From Phyllobacterium phragmitis (GTDB taxonomy: Bacteria; Pseudomonadota; Alphaproteobacteria; Rhizobiales; Rhizobiaceae), in the NCBI RefSeq assembly GCF_002980495.1, contig NZ_PVBR01000021.1, forward strand, positions 1-64,000: 64,000 bases of DNA, given 5' to 3'. The stretch's first letter is position 1. Every line of letters starts with the position of its first letter. Under the pieces are notes generated by a model. The model worked only from the letters and a program-made list of their open reading frames with translations. It made no database searches and was not told where the DNA came from. Below, in pieces: positions 11,131 through 21,576 of this stretch. The translations under genes were made by a program, and so were the position numbers.

Positions 11131-11711
11131 GACTGATTCTTCTTGGACCTCCTGGAGCGGGTAAGGGAACACAGGCCAGGCTTTTGACGCAGAAGTATGG
11201 TATCCCTCAGCTTTCCACCGGCGATATGCTTCGTGCCGCCGTTACCCATGAGACCGAGGTCGGCAAGCGCGCCAAGGCGGTGATGGATGGCGGGCAGCTG
11301 GTTTCCGACGACATCGTCAACCAGATCGTCTCTGACCGCATTGACGAGCCCGATTGTACAAGAGGTTTCATTCTCGACGGCTATCCTCGGACTGTTCCCC
11401 AGGCCAAGGCCTTGGGACAGATGCTTCAGCAAAAAGGGCTTCGGCTCGATGCGGTGATCGAACTCAAAGTCGATGAAGCGGCGCTTGTTCGGCGCATGGA
11501 GAACCGTGTTGCCGAAACCGTTGCTTCAGGCGGTCAGGCTCGCTCTGATGATAATCCGCAAGCCTTTCACAAGCGTCTGGTGGAATATCGCGAGAAGACC
11601 GCGCCTCTATCGGAATATTATGCCGGGACAGGTGAATTGAAGGTGGTGAACGGCATGGCCGATGTCGATACCGTGACCGCCGAAATAGAGAAAACATTGA
11701 TACCGGCCTGA
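11127..11711 (+). CDS. adk: Adenylate kinase
   Basis: Adk interconverts ATP, ADP and AMP. The 194-residue product has the P-loop [10 protein letters not shown] at residues 7-16, the AMP-binding [10 protein letters not shown] and the [10 protein letters not shown] motif. It is the short form without the zinc-type LID insert, which is normal in alphaproteobacteria. It is coupled to secY by an ATGA overlap and followed by about 200 bases before rpsM. Confidence 0.96.
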   Translation: MRLILLGPPGAGKGTQARLLTQKYGIPQLSTGDMLRAAVTHETEVGKRAKAVMDGGQLVSDDIVNQIVSDRIDEPDCTRGFILDGYPRTVPQAKALGQMLQQKGLRLDAVIELKVDEAALVRRMENRVAETVASGGQARSDDNPQAFHKRLVEYREKTAPLSEYYAGTGELKVVNGMADVDTVTAEIEKTLIPA

Positions 11712-11912
11712 CCTAATCAAGACGGTATTCAAAAAGAACGTCCGGGGAGTTGACTTTTCCCGACGATTCCGCCAAAGACTGCACCAATTCATTTAGTTTT
11801 GAATGGTCGGTGCCGGCGAAACAACAAGAGCCGATACCGGGCATTTTTATGCTGTCTGGTTGACGGTAATCAGCGTCCGGACAGGACAGCGGCAACATTA
11901 AGGAGAATAGGC

Positions 11913-12281
11913 GTGGCTCGTATTGCTGGCGTCAACATCCCGACGAACAAGCGCGTTATCATTGCGCTTCAGTACATTCACGGGATCGGACAGAAGTTTG
12001 CACAGGAAATCGTCGACAAGGTCGGCATTCCTCCGGAGCGTCGTGTCAATCAGTTGACGGACGCTGAAGTTCTTCAGATTCGCGAATCCATCGACCGTGA
12101 CTATCAGGTCGAGGGTGATCTTCGTCGCGAAGTTTCGATGAACATCAAGCGTCTGATGGATCTTGGCTGCTATCGCGGCCTGCGTCATCGCCGGTCGCTT
12201 CCTGTTCGCGGTCAGCGTACGCATACCAATGCTCGTACCCGCAAGGGACCGGCAAAGGCGATCGCCGGCAAGAAGAAGTAA
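11913..12281 (+). CDS. rpsM: 30S ribosomal protein S13
   Basis: S13 forms head-to-50S bridges. The start is GTG at 11913 ([18 protein letters not shown]), after a TAAGGAGAA ribosome site seven bases upstream; the longer open frame from 11799 has no support. The 122-residue product ends in the conserved [20 protein letters not shown] tail. The 200-base region upstream may hold the alpha-operon promoter. Confidence 0.97.
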   Translation: MARIAGVNIPTNKRVIIALQYIHGIGQKFAQEIVDKVGIPPERRVNQLTDAEVLQIRESIDRDYQVEGDLRREVSMNIKRLMDLGCYRGLRHRRSLPVRGQRTHTNARTRKGPAKAIAGKKK

Positions 12282-12288
12282 TTTAGGG

Positions 12289-12366
12289 GTGAATGGTGAA
12301 TAGTAAATAGTGAATGGTAGGGCGGTTTGCCTTTCACCATTCACTATTTTTCCATTCACCATTCAC
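12289..12366. repeat. Heptamer-based palindrome between rpsM and rpsK
   Basis: Two arms (12289-12318 and 12336-12366) are near-perfect inverted copies built of GTGAATG/GTGAATA units, with a 17-base loop. A transcript would fold into a stem of about 30 base pairs inside the alpha operon mRNA. There is no T-run after it, so it is not a classical terminator. It looks like an inserted dispersed repeat; a role in mRNA stability or attenuation is only inference. Confidence 0.85.
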
Positions 12367-12421
12367 TTCCGGTGTAGCCGCTGGCATTACGGCGGCGTTG
12401 AGATCAATTGGAAGGACTATC

Positions 12422-12811
12422 ATGGCCAAGGAAGCCACACGCGTTCGTCGTCGCGAGCGCAAGAATATTTCGTCGGGCGTTGCGCACGTCAGCTCGACGT
12501 TCAATAACACGATGATCACCATCACGGACGCACAGGGCAATGCCATTGCCTGGTCGTCTGCCGGCGCTCAGGGTTTCAAGGGTTCGCGCAAGTCGACCCC
12601 GTTTGCCGCCCAGATGGCCGCTGAGGACTGCGCCAAGAAGGCGCAGGAGCATGGCATGCGTTCGCTCGAGGTCGAGGTTTGCGGTCCGGGTTCCGGTCGT
12701 GAATCGGCGCTTCGTGCCCTGCAGGCTGCGGGCTTCATGATCACCTCGATCCGCGATGTGACGCCGATCCCGCACAATGGTTGCCGCCCGCGCAAGAAGC
12801 GCCGCGTCTAA
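12422..12811 (+). CDS. rpsK: 30S ribosomal protein S11
   Basis: S11 lies on the platform near the E site. The 129-residue product starts at ATG 12422 ([20 protein letters not shown]) and ends with [18 protein letters not shown], the conserved tail. The 140-base gap to rpsM is unusually long for this operon and is filled by the palindromic repeat. Confidence 0.97.
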   Translation: MAKEATRVRRRERKNISSGVAHVSSTFNNTMITITDAQGNAIAWSSAGAQGFKGSRKSTPFAAQMAAEDCAKKAQEHGMRSLEVEVCGPGSGRESALRALQAAGFMITSIRDVTPIPHNGCRPRKKRRV

Positions 12812-12912
12812 CCGACGATTTTAGGCCGTATGAGCCCCTCGGGCTCCTCTGCGGTTCCACGCTCTGTCACCACGATTGGATAGTGGTTGAAGGCAAGGAC
12901 AAGGAAAAGCAA

Positions 12913-13926
12913 ATGATCCAGAAAAACTGGCAGGAACTGATCAAGCCGAACAAGATCGAGTTCCAGACTTCAGGTTCGAAAACCAAGGCGACCGTCATCG
13001 CGGAGCCGCTTGAGCGGGGCTATGGTCTGACGCTCGGTAACGCGCTGCGTCGCGTGCTTCTCTCTTCGCTGCGTGGCGCTGCGGTGACCGCAGTCCAGAT
13101 CGACGGCGTTCTGCACGAATTCTCGTCGATCGCCGGTGTGCGCGAAGACGTGACGGATATCGTGCTCAACATCAAGGAGATCGCCATCCATATGGAAGGC
13201 GATGGTCCCAAGCGTATGGTCGTCCGCAAGGAAGGCCCGGGCGTAGTCACCGCCGGCGACATTCAGACGGTTGGCGATGTCGAGATCCTCAATCCGGATC
13301 ATGTGATCTGCACTCTCGATGAGGGCGCGGAGATCCGCATGGAGTTCACCGTCAACACCGGCAAGGGCTATGTCCCGGCCGACCGCAACCGCGCCGAAGA
13401 CGCGCCGATCGGGCTCATCCCGGTCGACAGCCTTTATTCACCGGTTCGCAAAGTCTCCTATAAGGTCGAGAACACCCGCGAAGGCCAGGTTCTTGATTAT
13501 GACAAGCTGACGCTCAACATCGAAACCGATGGCTCGATCACCGGTGAAGATGCGGTTGCCTATGCTGCCCGTATTCTTCAGGACCAGCTTTCGATCTTCG
13601 TCAATTTCGACGAGCCGCAAAAGGAAGCGCCGCAGGAACAGGTGGCGGAACTCGCCTTCAATCCGGCTCTCCTGAAGAAGGTGGACGAACTGGAGCTGTC
13701 GGTGCGTTCGGCAAACTGCCTGAAGAACGACAATATCGTTTATATTGGCGACCTGATCCAGAAGACGGAAGCCGAGATGCTGCGGACCCCGAACTTCGGT
13801 CGCAAGTCGCTGAACGAGATCAAGGAAGTTCTGGCGTCCATGGGGCTCCATCTGGGTATGGAAATCCCGTCCTGGCCGCCGGAAAATATCGAAGACCTCG
13901 CCAAGCGTTACGAAGACCAGTATTGA
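12913..13926 (+). CDS. rpoA: RNA polymerase subunit alpha
   Basis: Alpha dimerises to nucleate RNA polymerase, and its C-terminal domain contacts UP elements and activators. I chose ATG 12913 ([17 protein letters not shown]), giving 337 residues, the usual length. The N-terminal domain has [20 protein letters not shown] and the C-terminal domain has [20 protein letters not shown] followed by the [14 protein letters not shown] helix-hairpin-helix. A small GAGCCC-CTC-GGGCTC hairpin lies upstream at 12832-12846. Confidence 0.97.
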   Translation: MIQKNWQELIKPNKIEFQTSGSKTKATVIAEPLERGYGLTLGNALRRVLLSSLRGAAVTAVQIDGVLHEFSSIAGVREDVTDIVLNIKEIAIHMEGDGPKRMVVRKEGPGVVTAGDIQTVGDVEILNPDHVICTLDEGAEIRMEFTVNTGKGYVPADRNRAEDAPIGLIPVDSLYSPVRKVSYKVENTREGQVLDYDKLTLNIETDGSITGEDAVAYAARILQDQLSIFVNFDEPQKEAPQEQVAELAFNPALLKKVDELELSVRSANCLKNDNIVYIGDLIQKTEAEMLRTPNFGRKSLNEIKEVLASMGLHLGMEIPSWPPENIEDLAKRYEDQY

Positions 13927-13971
13927 GAATACCGGCGACCGACCGGAAAGAAAGATTGAAGGAGAAGGCTC

Positions 13972-14400
13972 ATGCGCCACGGTAATTCAGGCCGCAAGCT
14001 GAACCGGACTGCCAGCCACCGTAAGGCGATGTTTGCCAATATGGCCGCATCGCTGATCGAGCATGAGCAGATCGTGACGACGCTGCCCAAGGCCAAGGAA
14101 ATTCGCCCTATCGTCGAAAAGCTTGTCACTCTCGGCAAGCGTGGCGATCTGCACGCGCGCCGTCAGGCTATTTCGGCCATTCGTGACGCAAAGCTCGTTG
14201 CCAAGCTGTTCGATACGCTTGCAACCCGCTATGCAACGCGCAATGGCGGCTATATCCGCATCATGAAGGCCGGCTTCCGCACCGGCGACAACGCGCCTCT
14301 GGCGGTTGTCGAATTCGTGGAGCGTGACGTCGATGCCAAGGGTTCCAAGGACCGTGCCCGCGTCGAGGCCGAGGAGGCTTCGGAAGCCGAAGCTGCATAA
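13972..14400 (+). CDS. rplQ: 50S ribosomal protein L17
   Basis: L17 is at the outer rim of the exit tunnel. The 142-residue product begins [20 protein letters not shown], diagnostic of L17, and has an acidic Ala/Glu C-terminal extension. It is the last gene of the ribosomal cluster; a strong terminator follows 20 bases later. Confidence 0.97.
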   Translation: MRHGNSGRKLNRTASHRKAMFANMAASLIEHEQIVTTLPKAKEIRPIVEKLVTLGKRGDLHARRQAISAIRDAKLVAKLFDTLATRYATRNGGYIRIMKAGFRTGDNAPLAVVEFVERDVDAKGSKDRARVEAEEASEAEAA

Positions 14401-14420
14401 TTGCTTCTGCATGGATTATG

Positions 14421-14446
14421 AAAAAGGGGCCGTACGGCCCCTTTTT
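14421..14446 (+). terminator. Rho-independent terminator of the ribosomal cluster
   Basis: A perfect GGGGCCGTACGGCCCC hairpin is flanked by five A and a run of T (CTTTTTC). It lies directly after rplQ and should end transcription of the alpha operon. Confidence 0.93.
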
Positions 14447-14555
14447 CTTTTGAGCAAGTTCCCGACGTATTTTTCGGATCGCTCGCAGGCAAGGCCGCTG
14501 ATATCGTTTACGGTGGCAATCATATTCCTACCCGCAGTAATAGCGACACCGTCGG

Positions 14556-14594
14556 GGCATGGATTTCCTGTGCTTGTCACAGGAAATCCATGCC
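14556..14594. repeat. Dispersed palindrome, copy 1
   Basis: Arms 14558-14572 and 14578-14592 are perfect inverted copies (CATGGATTTCCTGTG) around the loop CTTGT. A related palindrome with the loop ACAAG is found at 26460-26518. It lies in the 430-base gap between rplQ and the protease gene, where no gene is seen. Confidence 0.8.
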
Positions 14595-14829
14595 TCGCCC
14601 TCTCCAGAACTTCAACGGGGTAGAATGACGTAAGGCCGAGCGGTTCCATCAAATTGGGAGTCGCATTGAATCAAAAATCCTGCAACTGTCTGATTTCTAT
14701 CGATTGTGCCAATCCATGGATTGGATTTCACATTCCCGCCCCTTATCGCTTCCTATGATCGGGCATATGACTTGGCCCGGTCGGATTCGCGTCCTAATTT
14801 ATTCCAGTACATCAATTCGGGAGTTCTTC

Positions 14830-16371
14830 ATGTCTTTCCGTGCTTCGAGGTTCGTTGGTCTGTTGGCAGCGGCGATGACGATTGCCGTTCTGACCTCTCC
14901 CGTGTCTATGTCTCTTGCGCAGGAGAAAAGCACGGGCGAGACGCTGCGCGATACCTTCAAAGGGCTCCTCGATGGCGGAACCGGCGAGCCGGACAAGACT
15001 CAGCCGTCGTCGCCGCCCGTTGCGCCGCTTCCTGCCCCATCCAGCAAAAATGTTCCGCTGAGCCGTGGGGAGATGCAGTTGTCCTTCGCGCCGCTCGTCA
15101 AGGCGACTGCACCGGCAGTCGTCAACGTCTATGCCGCGCGCCAGGTCGCAACCCGGTCGCCTTTTGCCGGCGATCCATTTTTCGAACAATTCTTCGGCAG
15201 GCAGTTCGGCGGCGGATCCCCGCGCATCCAGTCGTCCCTCGGCTCCGGCGTTATCGTTGATCCAAGCGGCATCGTCGTCACCAACAATCATGTCATCAAG
15301 GATGCCGACGATATCAAGGTGGCGCTTTCCGATGGCCGCGAGTTTGAAAGCCGCATTTTGCTTAAGGACGAAACGACCGATCTCGCCATCCTGAAGATCG
15401 ATGCCAAGGAAGCCTTTCCGATCCTGGCGCTCGGCAATTCGGACGACGTGGAGGTTGGCGATCTCGTATTGGCTATCGGCAATCCATTCGGCGTTGGGCA
15501 GACAGTAACGAGCGGTATCGTCTCGGCTCAATCGCGCACGCGGGTCGGCATTTCTGATTTCGACTTTTTCATCCAGACCGACGCGGCGATCAATCCCGGC
15601 AATTCCGGCGGTGGGCTGATCGATATGCGCGGCCAGCTGATCGGCATCAATACCGCGATCTTCTCGCGTTCTGGCGGCTCGATCGGCATCGGCTTTGCCA
15701 TTCCATCCAATATGGTACGCGCGGTTGTGGAAACGGCGCGGAAAGGCGGTAAGAGCTTCCAGCGTCCCTTTATCGGCGCGACGTTCCAGTCCGTGACACC
15801 GGATGTCGCCGAAAGCCTCGGCCTCCAGCAGCCTTATGGTGCCTTGATCACAGCCCTGAACGATGGCGGGCCGGCTGAGAAGGCTGGCCTCAACGTGGGT
15901 GACCTCATTCTTTCCGTGGAAGGCGTGCGCGTCGATAACCCGGATGTCCTGGCCTATCGCATTTCGACGGCGGGCATTGGAAATACCGTAAAATTGAACG
16001 TGCTGAGCGGATCGCAGCAGCGCGAGGTGCCGGTGACGCTTGCAAAACCTCCCGAGACGGTCGCCGCGAAAACGCAGATCATCGAAGGCGATAACCCCCT
16101 TGCGGGTGCCGAAATTGCCGATCTGACGCCGGAAACCACCGGGGAGTTTCGTCTTCCCAGGACGGCGCGCGGCGTGGTGGTTACGGGCGTGTATCGCAAT
16201 TCGCCTGCCGTGCGGCTCAATCTGCGCCGGGGGGATATCATCCGTCGGGTCAATGGTGTGGAAATCAGCGGGGTAGCCAATCTGACCGAGGTTCTTTCCG
16301 CCGGCACGAGCCTGCTATGGCGCTTCGAATTCGAGCGCAACGGCGCTATCATTCGACAATATATCCGCTAG
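14830..16371 (+). CDS. Periplasmic Do-like serine protease (DegP/DegQ family)
   Basis: This is an HtrA-type protease and chaperone that deals with misfolded envelope proteins. I chose ATG 14830, giving 513 residues with a signal peptide of about 31 residues. The trypsin-like domain has the full triad: His154 (NNHVIK), Asp184 (TDLAIL) and Ser259 (GNSGGG). Two PDZ domains follow, at about 295-385 and 420-510. It stands alone upstream of rarA with an 18-base gap, so the two may be cotranscribed. The exact HtrA paralogue cannot be fixed from sequence alone. Confidence 0.92.
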   Translation: MSFRASRFVGLLAAAMTIAVLTSPVSMSLAQEKSTGETLRDTFKGLLDGGTGEPDKTQPSSPPVAPLPAPSSKNVPLSRGEMQLSFAPLVKATAPAVVNVYAARQVATRSPFAGDPFFEQFFGRQFGGGSPRIQSSLGSGVIVDPSGIVVTNNHVIKDADDIKVALSDGREFESRILLKDETTDLAILKIDAKEAFPILALGNSDDVEVGDLVLAIGNPFGVGQTVTSGIVSAQSRTRVGISDFDFFIQTDAAINPGNSGGGLIDMRGQLIGINTAIFSRSGGSIGIGFAIPSNMVRAVVETARKGGKSFQRPFIGATFQSVTPDVAESLGLQQPYGALITALNDGGPAEKAGLNVGDLILSVEGVRVDNPDVLAYRISTAGIGNTVKLNVLSGSQQREVPVTLAKPPETVAAKTQIIEGDNPLAGAEIADLTPETTGEFRLPRTARGVVVTGVYRNSPAVRLNLRRGDIIRRVNGVEISGVANLTEVLSAGTSLLWRFEFERNGAIIRQYIR

Positions 16372-16389
16372 CCGGTAAGCATATAGGAC

Positions 16390-17706
16390 ATGACCGACCT
16401 TTTTTCTGCCAGTGCCGATCCACAGGCCGACCGTAACAGGCCGCTCGCCGATCGCATGCGCCCCCGCTACCTCTCTGAGGTAACTGGACAAGCGCATCTG
16501 ACCGGTCCGCAGGGCGTTCTGACCCGCATGATCGCCTCGGGAACGCTCGGCTCGATGATCTTCTGGGGACCACCCGGCACTGGCAAGACGACGGTGGCGC
16601 GGCTGCTCGCCGGCGAAACCAATCTGGTGTTCGAACAGATATCGGCCATCTTCTCTGGTGTTGCAGATCTCAAGAAGATGTTCGACGGCGCCCGCGCCCG
16701 CCGCATGTCCGGTCGTCAAACCCTGCTCTTCGTCGACGAGATTCATCGGTTCAACCGCGCGCAGCAGGATTCCTTCCTCCCCGTGATGGAGGATGGCACG
16801 GTGATCCTGATCGGAGCCACGACGGAAAACCCTTCCTTCGAGCTTAATGCGGCGCTCCTGTCGCGTGCCCGTGTGCTGACCTTTCACTCGCATGATGCCG
16901 AGAGCCTCGCGACGCTTCTTGCGCGCGCCGAGGAAAACGAAGGCCGCAAGCTGCCGCTCGACGAGGAGGGGCGGGCCAGCCTCATCCGCATGGCGGACGG
17001 CGATGGCAGGGCGGCTTTGACGCTTGCCGAAGAAATCTGGCGTGCCGCCCGTGAAGACGAAACCTTCAATGCCGAACAATTGCAGGAGGTCGTGCAGCGC
17101 CGGGCACCTGTCTATGACAAGAGCCAGGACGGCCATTACAATCTGATTTCGGCGTTGCATAAATCGGTACGCGGATCGGACCCGGATGCGGCGCTCTACT
17201 ATCTCTGCCGCATGTTCGACGCCGGAGAGGACCCGCTCTATCTCGGCCGGCGGCTGGTGCGCATGGCTTCGGAGGATATCGGTCTCGCTGATCCCCAGGC
17301 TCTCGTCATCGCCAATGCGGCGAAGGACGCTTATGATTATCTCGGGTCGCCGGAAGGCGAACTGGCGCTTGCCGAAGCCTGCGTCTATCTGGCGACGGCG
17401 CCGAAATCGAATGCGGTCTATATGGCCTATAAAGCCGCCATGCGGGCGGCAAAGGAAAACGGTTCACTCGTGCCGCCAAAGCATATCCTCAACGCGCCGA
17501 CCAAGCTGATGAAGGGCGAGGGCTATGGCGCGGGTTATGCCTATGACCATGATCAGCCAGAGGCCTTCTCGGGCCAGAACTATTTTCCCGACGCCATGGG
17601 CCGCCCGACATTTTACGATCCGCCGGAGCGCGGTTTTGAGCGAGAGATCCGCAAGCGCCTTGATTACTGGACCAAGCTGCGCCTCGAACGGCATGGCAAA
17701 GGCTGA
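16390..17706 (+). CDS. rarA: Replication-associated recombination protein A (AAA+ ATPase)
   Basis: RarA (MgsA) acts at stalled replication forks with SSB and clamp loader. The 438-residue product has Walker [10 protein letters not shown] at about 58-66, Walker [11 protein letters not shown] and sensor motif GATTENPSF. The C-terminal part ([20 protein letters not shown], then EDIGLADP) is the RarA tetramerisation domain. Its place just after a Do-like protease is common in Rhizobiales. Confidence 0.95.
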   Translation: MTDLFSASADPQADRNRPLADRMRPRYLSEVTGQAHLTGPQGVLTRMIASGTLGSMIFWGPPGTGKTTVARLLAGETNLVFEQISAIFSGVADLKKMFDGARARRMSGRQTLLFVDEIHRFNRAQQDSFLPVMEDGTVILIGATTENPSFELNAALLSRARVLTFHSHDAESLATLLARAEENEGRKLPLDEEGRASLIRMADGDGRAALTLAEEIWRAAREDETFNAEQLQEVVQRRAPVYDKSQDGHYNLISALHKSVRGSDPDAALYYLCRMFDAGEDPLYLGRRLVRMASEDIGLADPQALVIANAAKDAYDYLGSPEGELALAEACVYLATAPKSNAVYMAYKAAMRAAKENGSLVPPKHILNAPTKLMKGEGYGAGYAYDHDQPEAFSGQNYFPDAMGRPTFYDPPERGFEREIRKRLDYWTKLRLERHGKG

Positions 17707-17713
17707 TCACAAG

Positions 17714-17740
17714 AAAAAGCCCGGCATCGCCGGGCTTTTC
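17714..17740. terminator. Bidirectional terminator between rarA and the ABC exporter gene
   Basis: The hairpin GCCCGGC-ATC-GCCGGGC has a run of A on the left and T on the right, so it can end transcription from rarA (+) and from the converging exporter gene (-). Confidence 0.9.
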
Positions 17741-17745
17741 TGCGT

Positions 17746-19551
17746 CTATGCCGATATGGATTTATGCGGCCGCGCCTTGAGCGGAAAAGGCGTGACATTG
17801 CTTTTGTCCTGTTCAGCTTCCCCATCTTCGGCGAGCAGGCCGCCGGCGCGCAGCAGGGCGGCAAACCGGCCATTCTGCGCGGCAAGCTCGTCGAACTTGC
17901 CGGCTTCGATCAGATGTCCCTTGTCGAGGAACAGCACGAGATCGGCGTTGCGCACGGTCGACAGGCGGTGAGCGATGATGAAGGTCGTGCGATTGTTGCT
18001 GAGCTCGTCGATCGCATTCTTCACCTGAGCCTCGGTCTCGACATCGAGCGCGCTCGTCGCCTCGTCGAGAACCAGGATCGGGGCATTCTTGAGAACGGCA
18101 CGGGCGATCGCTAGGCGCTGCTTTTCGCCGCCCGAAAGCTGCGATCCGCGTTCGCCGACGACCGTGTCATAGCCGGCGCTCTTGGAGAGGATGAAGTCGT
18201 GCGCTGCGGCCGCGCGGGCCGCGGCATGCACGTCCTCGTTCGAGGCGTCCGCTCGGCCGATGCGGATATTGTCCTCGATCGAGCGGTTGAACATGCCGGC
18301 ATCCTGGAAGACGGTGGCAATCGCATGGCGCAGCGAATGACGGCTCAGCGTGCGCGTATCCACGCCGTCGATCAGGATGCGGCCCGCCGCCGGATCATAG
18401 ACGCGCTGCAGGAGATTGACCAACGTCGTCTTGCCGGCGCCTGTCGGACCGACGATCGCGACGGTCTGGCCGGATTTCGCTTCAAAGGACACGTCATAGA
18501 CGCCCTGGCCGGAATTCGCGAACTCATAGGTCACATTATCGAAAACGATATGCCCGCCGACATGGTCGAGCGTGCGGGCTGAGGCCGGCTCCTGGCGTTC
18601 GGCTGTCGAATCCTCCATTTCAAAGAATTCTTCCAGCTTGGCGCGGGCAGTCATCGTCTGGTTGACGAAATTGCTGATCAGGTCCAGGCGGCCGATCATC
18701 AACTGCGCAAAGCCGATGAATGCAACCACCTGGCCGACGCGAAGCTCGCCCTTGGTGACGAGATAGGCGCCGAGCAGCAGGACGATGACCATGGAAATGG
18801 TCGAAGCCATGCGGTTGAGGCCGCTGGCCAGCGCCCACCAGTTGAGAACCGGGTTCTGGGCCTGCTGGAGACGCGAGGTGTAATCCTTCAGCGATCTGGC
18901 TTCCTCGGCGATGCGGTTATAGCTCTGCAGCACAGCGACATTGCTGATCGAGTCGCTGACATGCTCGAACACCTTGTGATGGTGGCGCTCGACGGCGGCC
19001 TGCCCATCCTTGGTCTTGCGCATGACCAGTTGGCCGATCATCACATAGATGACGCCGAGAACGACGAGAACCAGCGACAGGCGCATGTCCATGTGCATGG
19101 CGGTCGGCACGAGGACAAATAGCGCGACAACAGTCGCAAGATGCTGACGCAGAAATTCGAGCCAGAGGGTGAACAGCGAATCCGTGGCGCGTATCAGCGT
19201 ATGCAGGGCATTCGATGTGCCGCGCTGATGATGCCAGGCAAGCGGCATGGTGATGACGCGCTCGAAAGAATCGGAGAGCACGCCGAGCCGCCGCTTGTGC
19301 GCCAGCCTGTCGGCGCCGCGCGATACCAGCACGATTGCGATGATGTTGAACACACCGAGGCCCGCCCACATCGCGAGTGTCGGGAAGATGGCGCTCTTCT
19401 CGGAAATGGAGTCGATCACGTTGCCGAACAGCATCGGCTCGGCTACCGCTATCAGCGCCAGGACGATATTGGCCGCGCATATCAAGGTGGTTGCCCGCTT
19501 TTCGGCTCCCAGATATTGCAGCGATCTCCAGTAGATGTTCAGCAAAGACAA
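17746..19551 (-). CDS. ndvA: Cyclic beta-1,2-glucan ABC exporter (NdvA/ChvA/Cgt type)
   Basis: This inner-membrane ABC transporter is predicted to export cyclic beta-1,2-glucan to the periplasm, where it serves osmoadaptation and host interaction. The 601-residue protein has an N-terminal six-helix domain (about 20-310). The ATPase domain has Walker A GPTGAGKTT, signature LSGGEKQRLAI, Walker B ILVLDEATSAL and switch histidine IAHRLST. The segments RRLGVLSDSFER and QRGTSNALHTLIRATDSLFT match rhizobial/Brucella exporters as I remember them. The glucan synthase (ndvB/cgs) is not in the window. The gene is monocistronic between converging rarA and a 332-base divergent region. Confidence 0.9.
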   Translation of the reverse strand: MSLLNIYWRSLQYLGAEKRATTLICAANIVLALIAVAEPMLFGNVIDSISEKSAIFPTLAMWAGLGVFNIIAIVLVSRGADRLAHKRRLGVLSDSFERVITMPLAWHHQRGTSNALHTLIRATDSLFTLWLEFLRQHLATVVALFVLVPTAMHMDMRLSLVLVVLGVIYVMIGQLVMRKTKDGQAAVERHHHKVFEHVSDSISNVAVLQSYNRIAEEARSLKDYTSRLQQAQNPVLNWWALASGLNRMASTISMVIVLLLGAYLVTKGELRVGQVVAFIGFAQLMIGRLDLISNFVNQTMTARAKLEEFFEMEDSTAERQEPASARTLDHVGGHIVFDNVTYEFANSGQGVYDVSFEAKSGQTVAIVGPTGAGKTTLVNLLQRVYDPAAGRILIDGVDTRTLSRHSLRHAIATVFQDAGMFNRSIEDNIRIGRADASNEDVHAAARAAAAHDFILSKSAGYDTVVGERGSQLSGGEKQRLAIARAVLKNAPILVLDEATSALDVETEAQVKNAIDELSNNRTTFIIAHRLSTVRNADLVLFLDKGHLIEAGKFDELAAQNGRFAALLRAGGLLAEDGEAEQDKSNVTPFPLKARPHKSISA

Positions 19552-19883
19552 TTTGCCACTCCAACGGTTCGAGATATTTCAGGCGCAAGATGGTGAGTTT
19601 GCGTGCGCCGCAATACCCATGCCGTCAGGTAGTGGCGGTTCCGTGACTATTGAAACCATAATTTGCAACGCCCTGTAACTAGCCGTGATCAAACAGCTTT
19701 TTCCGCTTGGTATGACACGTTACATCAACGTTTTTCATATCGTGTGAGGTCGCGCTTTTGCGTTGATAAGCTTGAGCGATTTCGGCGCGCGGCAGCCGTT
19801 CCGGTGTGCATCTGCGAATTGCGGCTCGCAAGAAGCGCTGGCTGATGATAGAGCAGGCCAATTCAAAACCAGGTTAAGAAAAT
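19552..19883. other. Divergent intergenic region
   Basis: This 332-base stretch separates the divergently transcribed exporter and pseudouridine synthase genes and must hold both promoters. No convincing gene, hairpin or operator was recognised; open frames here are short and lack ribosome sites. Confidence 0.6.
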
Positions 19884-20867
19884 ATGGCGGGTGTAGAACA
19901 AAAATCGGTGGAAGCGGACGAGGCGGGCATGCGGCTCGACCGCTGGTTCAAGGTGCATTATCCGGGTCTCGGCTTTGGCCATCTTCAGAAACTTCTGCGC
20001 TCGGGCCAGATCCGCGTCGATGGCGGTCGCGCCAAGGCCGACACCCGCATCCAGCCCGGCCAGGCGATCCGCATTCCGCCGCTCGGCGTCGACGAGAAAT
20101 CCACTGGGCCTCTGACCGGCCGCACGATCCGCGGGCAGGGCGATGCCGACGTGCTGGCGCAGATGCTGCTTTATGAAAACGAGAAGGTCTATGTCTTCAA
20201 CAAGCCTGCCGGTCTGGCCGTGCAGGGTGGATCAGGCGTTGTGCGCCATGTCGACGACATGCTGGAAGCCTGGCGCAACAAGAGGGGCGAAAAACCAAGG
20301 CTGGTGCATCGCCTCGACCGCGACACATCGGGCGTTCTGGTCGTGGCGAAAACGCGCGGTGCCGCCCAGGCGCTCACCAAGGCCTTCCGCGAGCGCGATA
20401 CCAAGAAGACCTATTGGGCCCTGGTAAAAGGCGTGCCGCACAAGCGCGAGGACAAGATTTCCACCTGGCTTGTCAGGGAAGCGACGCCTGACGGAGACAG
20501 GATGCGTATTTGCGAACATGGCGAACCGGATGCCGATCACGCCGTCTCCTATTACCGCATCATCGAGACGGCCGGCCGTACTCTGACCTGGCTCGAGATG
20601 GAACCCTATACCGGACGCACGCATCAGCTGCGTGTTCATGCCGTCCATATCGGCAATCCAATCATCGGCGACCCCAAATATTTCGACGCCGACCACAATT
20701 GGGAGTTCCCCGGCGGCCTGCAGAAACGTCTGCATCTTCACGCGCGGCGCATCCGCATTCCCAATCCGGGCGGCGGCATCATCGATGTGACCGCGCCGCT
20801 GCCGCCGCACATGGTGCAATCCTGGAATCTTCTCGGATTCAGCGAGACGCTGGCAGAGATGGATTGA
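19884..20867 (+). CDS. 23S rRNA pseudouridine synthase, RluC/RluD family
   Basis: RluA-family enzymes turn uridines in 23S rRNA into pseudouridine. The 327-residue product has an N-terminal S4 RNA-binding domain (RLDRWFKVHYPGLGFGHLQK) and the catalytic motif HRLDRDTSGVLVVAKT, whose aspartate is the catalytic residue. The motif GRTHQLRVH is also present. Sequence resembles RluC more than RluD, but the target site is not proven. It is followed by a HAD phosphatase and an ATP12 gene in the same direction. Confidence 0.92.
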   Translation: MAGVEQKSVEADEAGMRLDRWFKVHYPGLGFGHLQKLLRSGQIRVDGGRAKADTRIQPGQAIRIPPLGVDEKSTGPLTGRTIRGQGDADVLAQMLLYENEKVYVFNKPAGLAVQGGSGVVRHVDDMLEAWRNKRGEKPRLVHRLDRDTSGVLVVAKTRGAAQALTKAFRERDTKKTYWALVKGVPHKREDKISTWLVREATPDGDRMRICEHGEPDADHAVSYYRIIETAGRTLTWLEMEPYTGRTHQLRVHAVHIGNPIIGDPKYFDADHNWEFPGGLQKRLHLHARRIRIPNPGGGIIDVTAPLPPHMVQSWNLLGFSETLAEMD

Positions 20868-20904
20868 TGGCTACCGTCGACCGGGCACCGAAAGGCGTTT
20901 GACG

Positions 20905-21576
20905 ATGAAACTGGTTTTATTCGATTGCGACGGGACATTGGTCGATAGCGCCGGCGTCATCCATCGCTGCATGGCAAGAACCTTTGCCGAGGCCGGAATG
21001 ACGCAGATCGACGAGGTGCACACCCGCGCGATCATCGGTCTTTCGCTCGATCATGCAATCGCCAGGCTGCTGAAATGCGATGTCGATGCTGCCGTTCAGG
21101 CGCTGGCGCAACGCTATAAGGATCATTTCGTCTTGATGCGCGGCGAGCCGGATTTTGCCGAACCGGTATTCCCCGGCATTCCCGAGCTGATTGCCGAACT
21201 GGGGCGTCGTGACGACATCGTCATCGGCATGGTCACGGGCAAGTCGCGGCGCGGTGTGCGCAAGGTCCTGGAGCTGCACGGGCTGAGCGAGCATTTCATC
21301 GTCGTGCGCACAGCGGACGATTGCCCGTCCAAGCCGCATCCGGCAATGGTTCTGGAAGCCTGCGCCGAAGCGGGCTTTGATCCGGCCGAGGCTCTTGTCG
21401 TCGGCGACGCCATCTACGATATGGAAATGGCGCGTGCGGCGGGGGCGCTGGCCGTTGGTGTCTCCTGGGGCTATCATACATCGGAGGCGTTGCGCGCAAC
21501 CGGAGCGCATCACATTCTTGATGTTCCGGCCGACCTGCTGGCGCTACTTGAAGAAGGTGAGTTACTCGATGCGTGA
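20905..21576 (+). CDS. HAD-family phosphatase
   Basis: The protein is a phosphoglycolate-phosphatase-like HAD hydrolase with unknown substrate. The 223-residue product starts at ATG 20905 and shows motif I DCDGTLVDS, motif II MVTGKSRRG, motif III lysine in SKPHP and motif IV VGDAIYDME. It overlaps the ATP12 gene by eight bases, so the two are coupled. Confidence 0.88.
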   Translation: MKLVLFDCDGTLVDSAGVIHRCMARTFAEAGMTQIDEVHTRAIIGLSLDHAIARLLKCDVDAAVQALAQRYKDHFVLMRGEPDFAEPVFPGIPELIAELGRRDDIVIGMVTGKSRRGVRKVLELHGLSEHFIVVRTADDCPSKPHPAMVLEACAEAGFDPAEALVVGDAIYDMEMARAAGALAVGVSWGYHTSEALRATGAHHILDVPADLLALLEEGELLDA

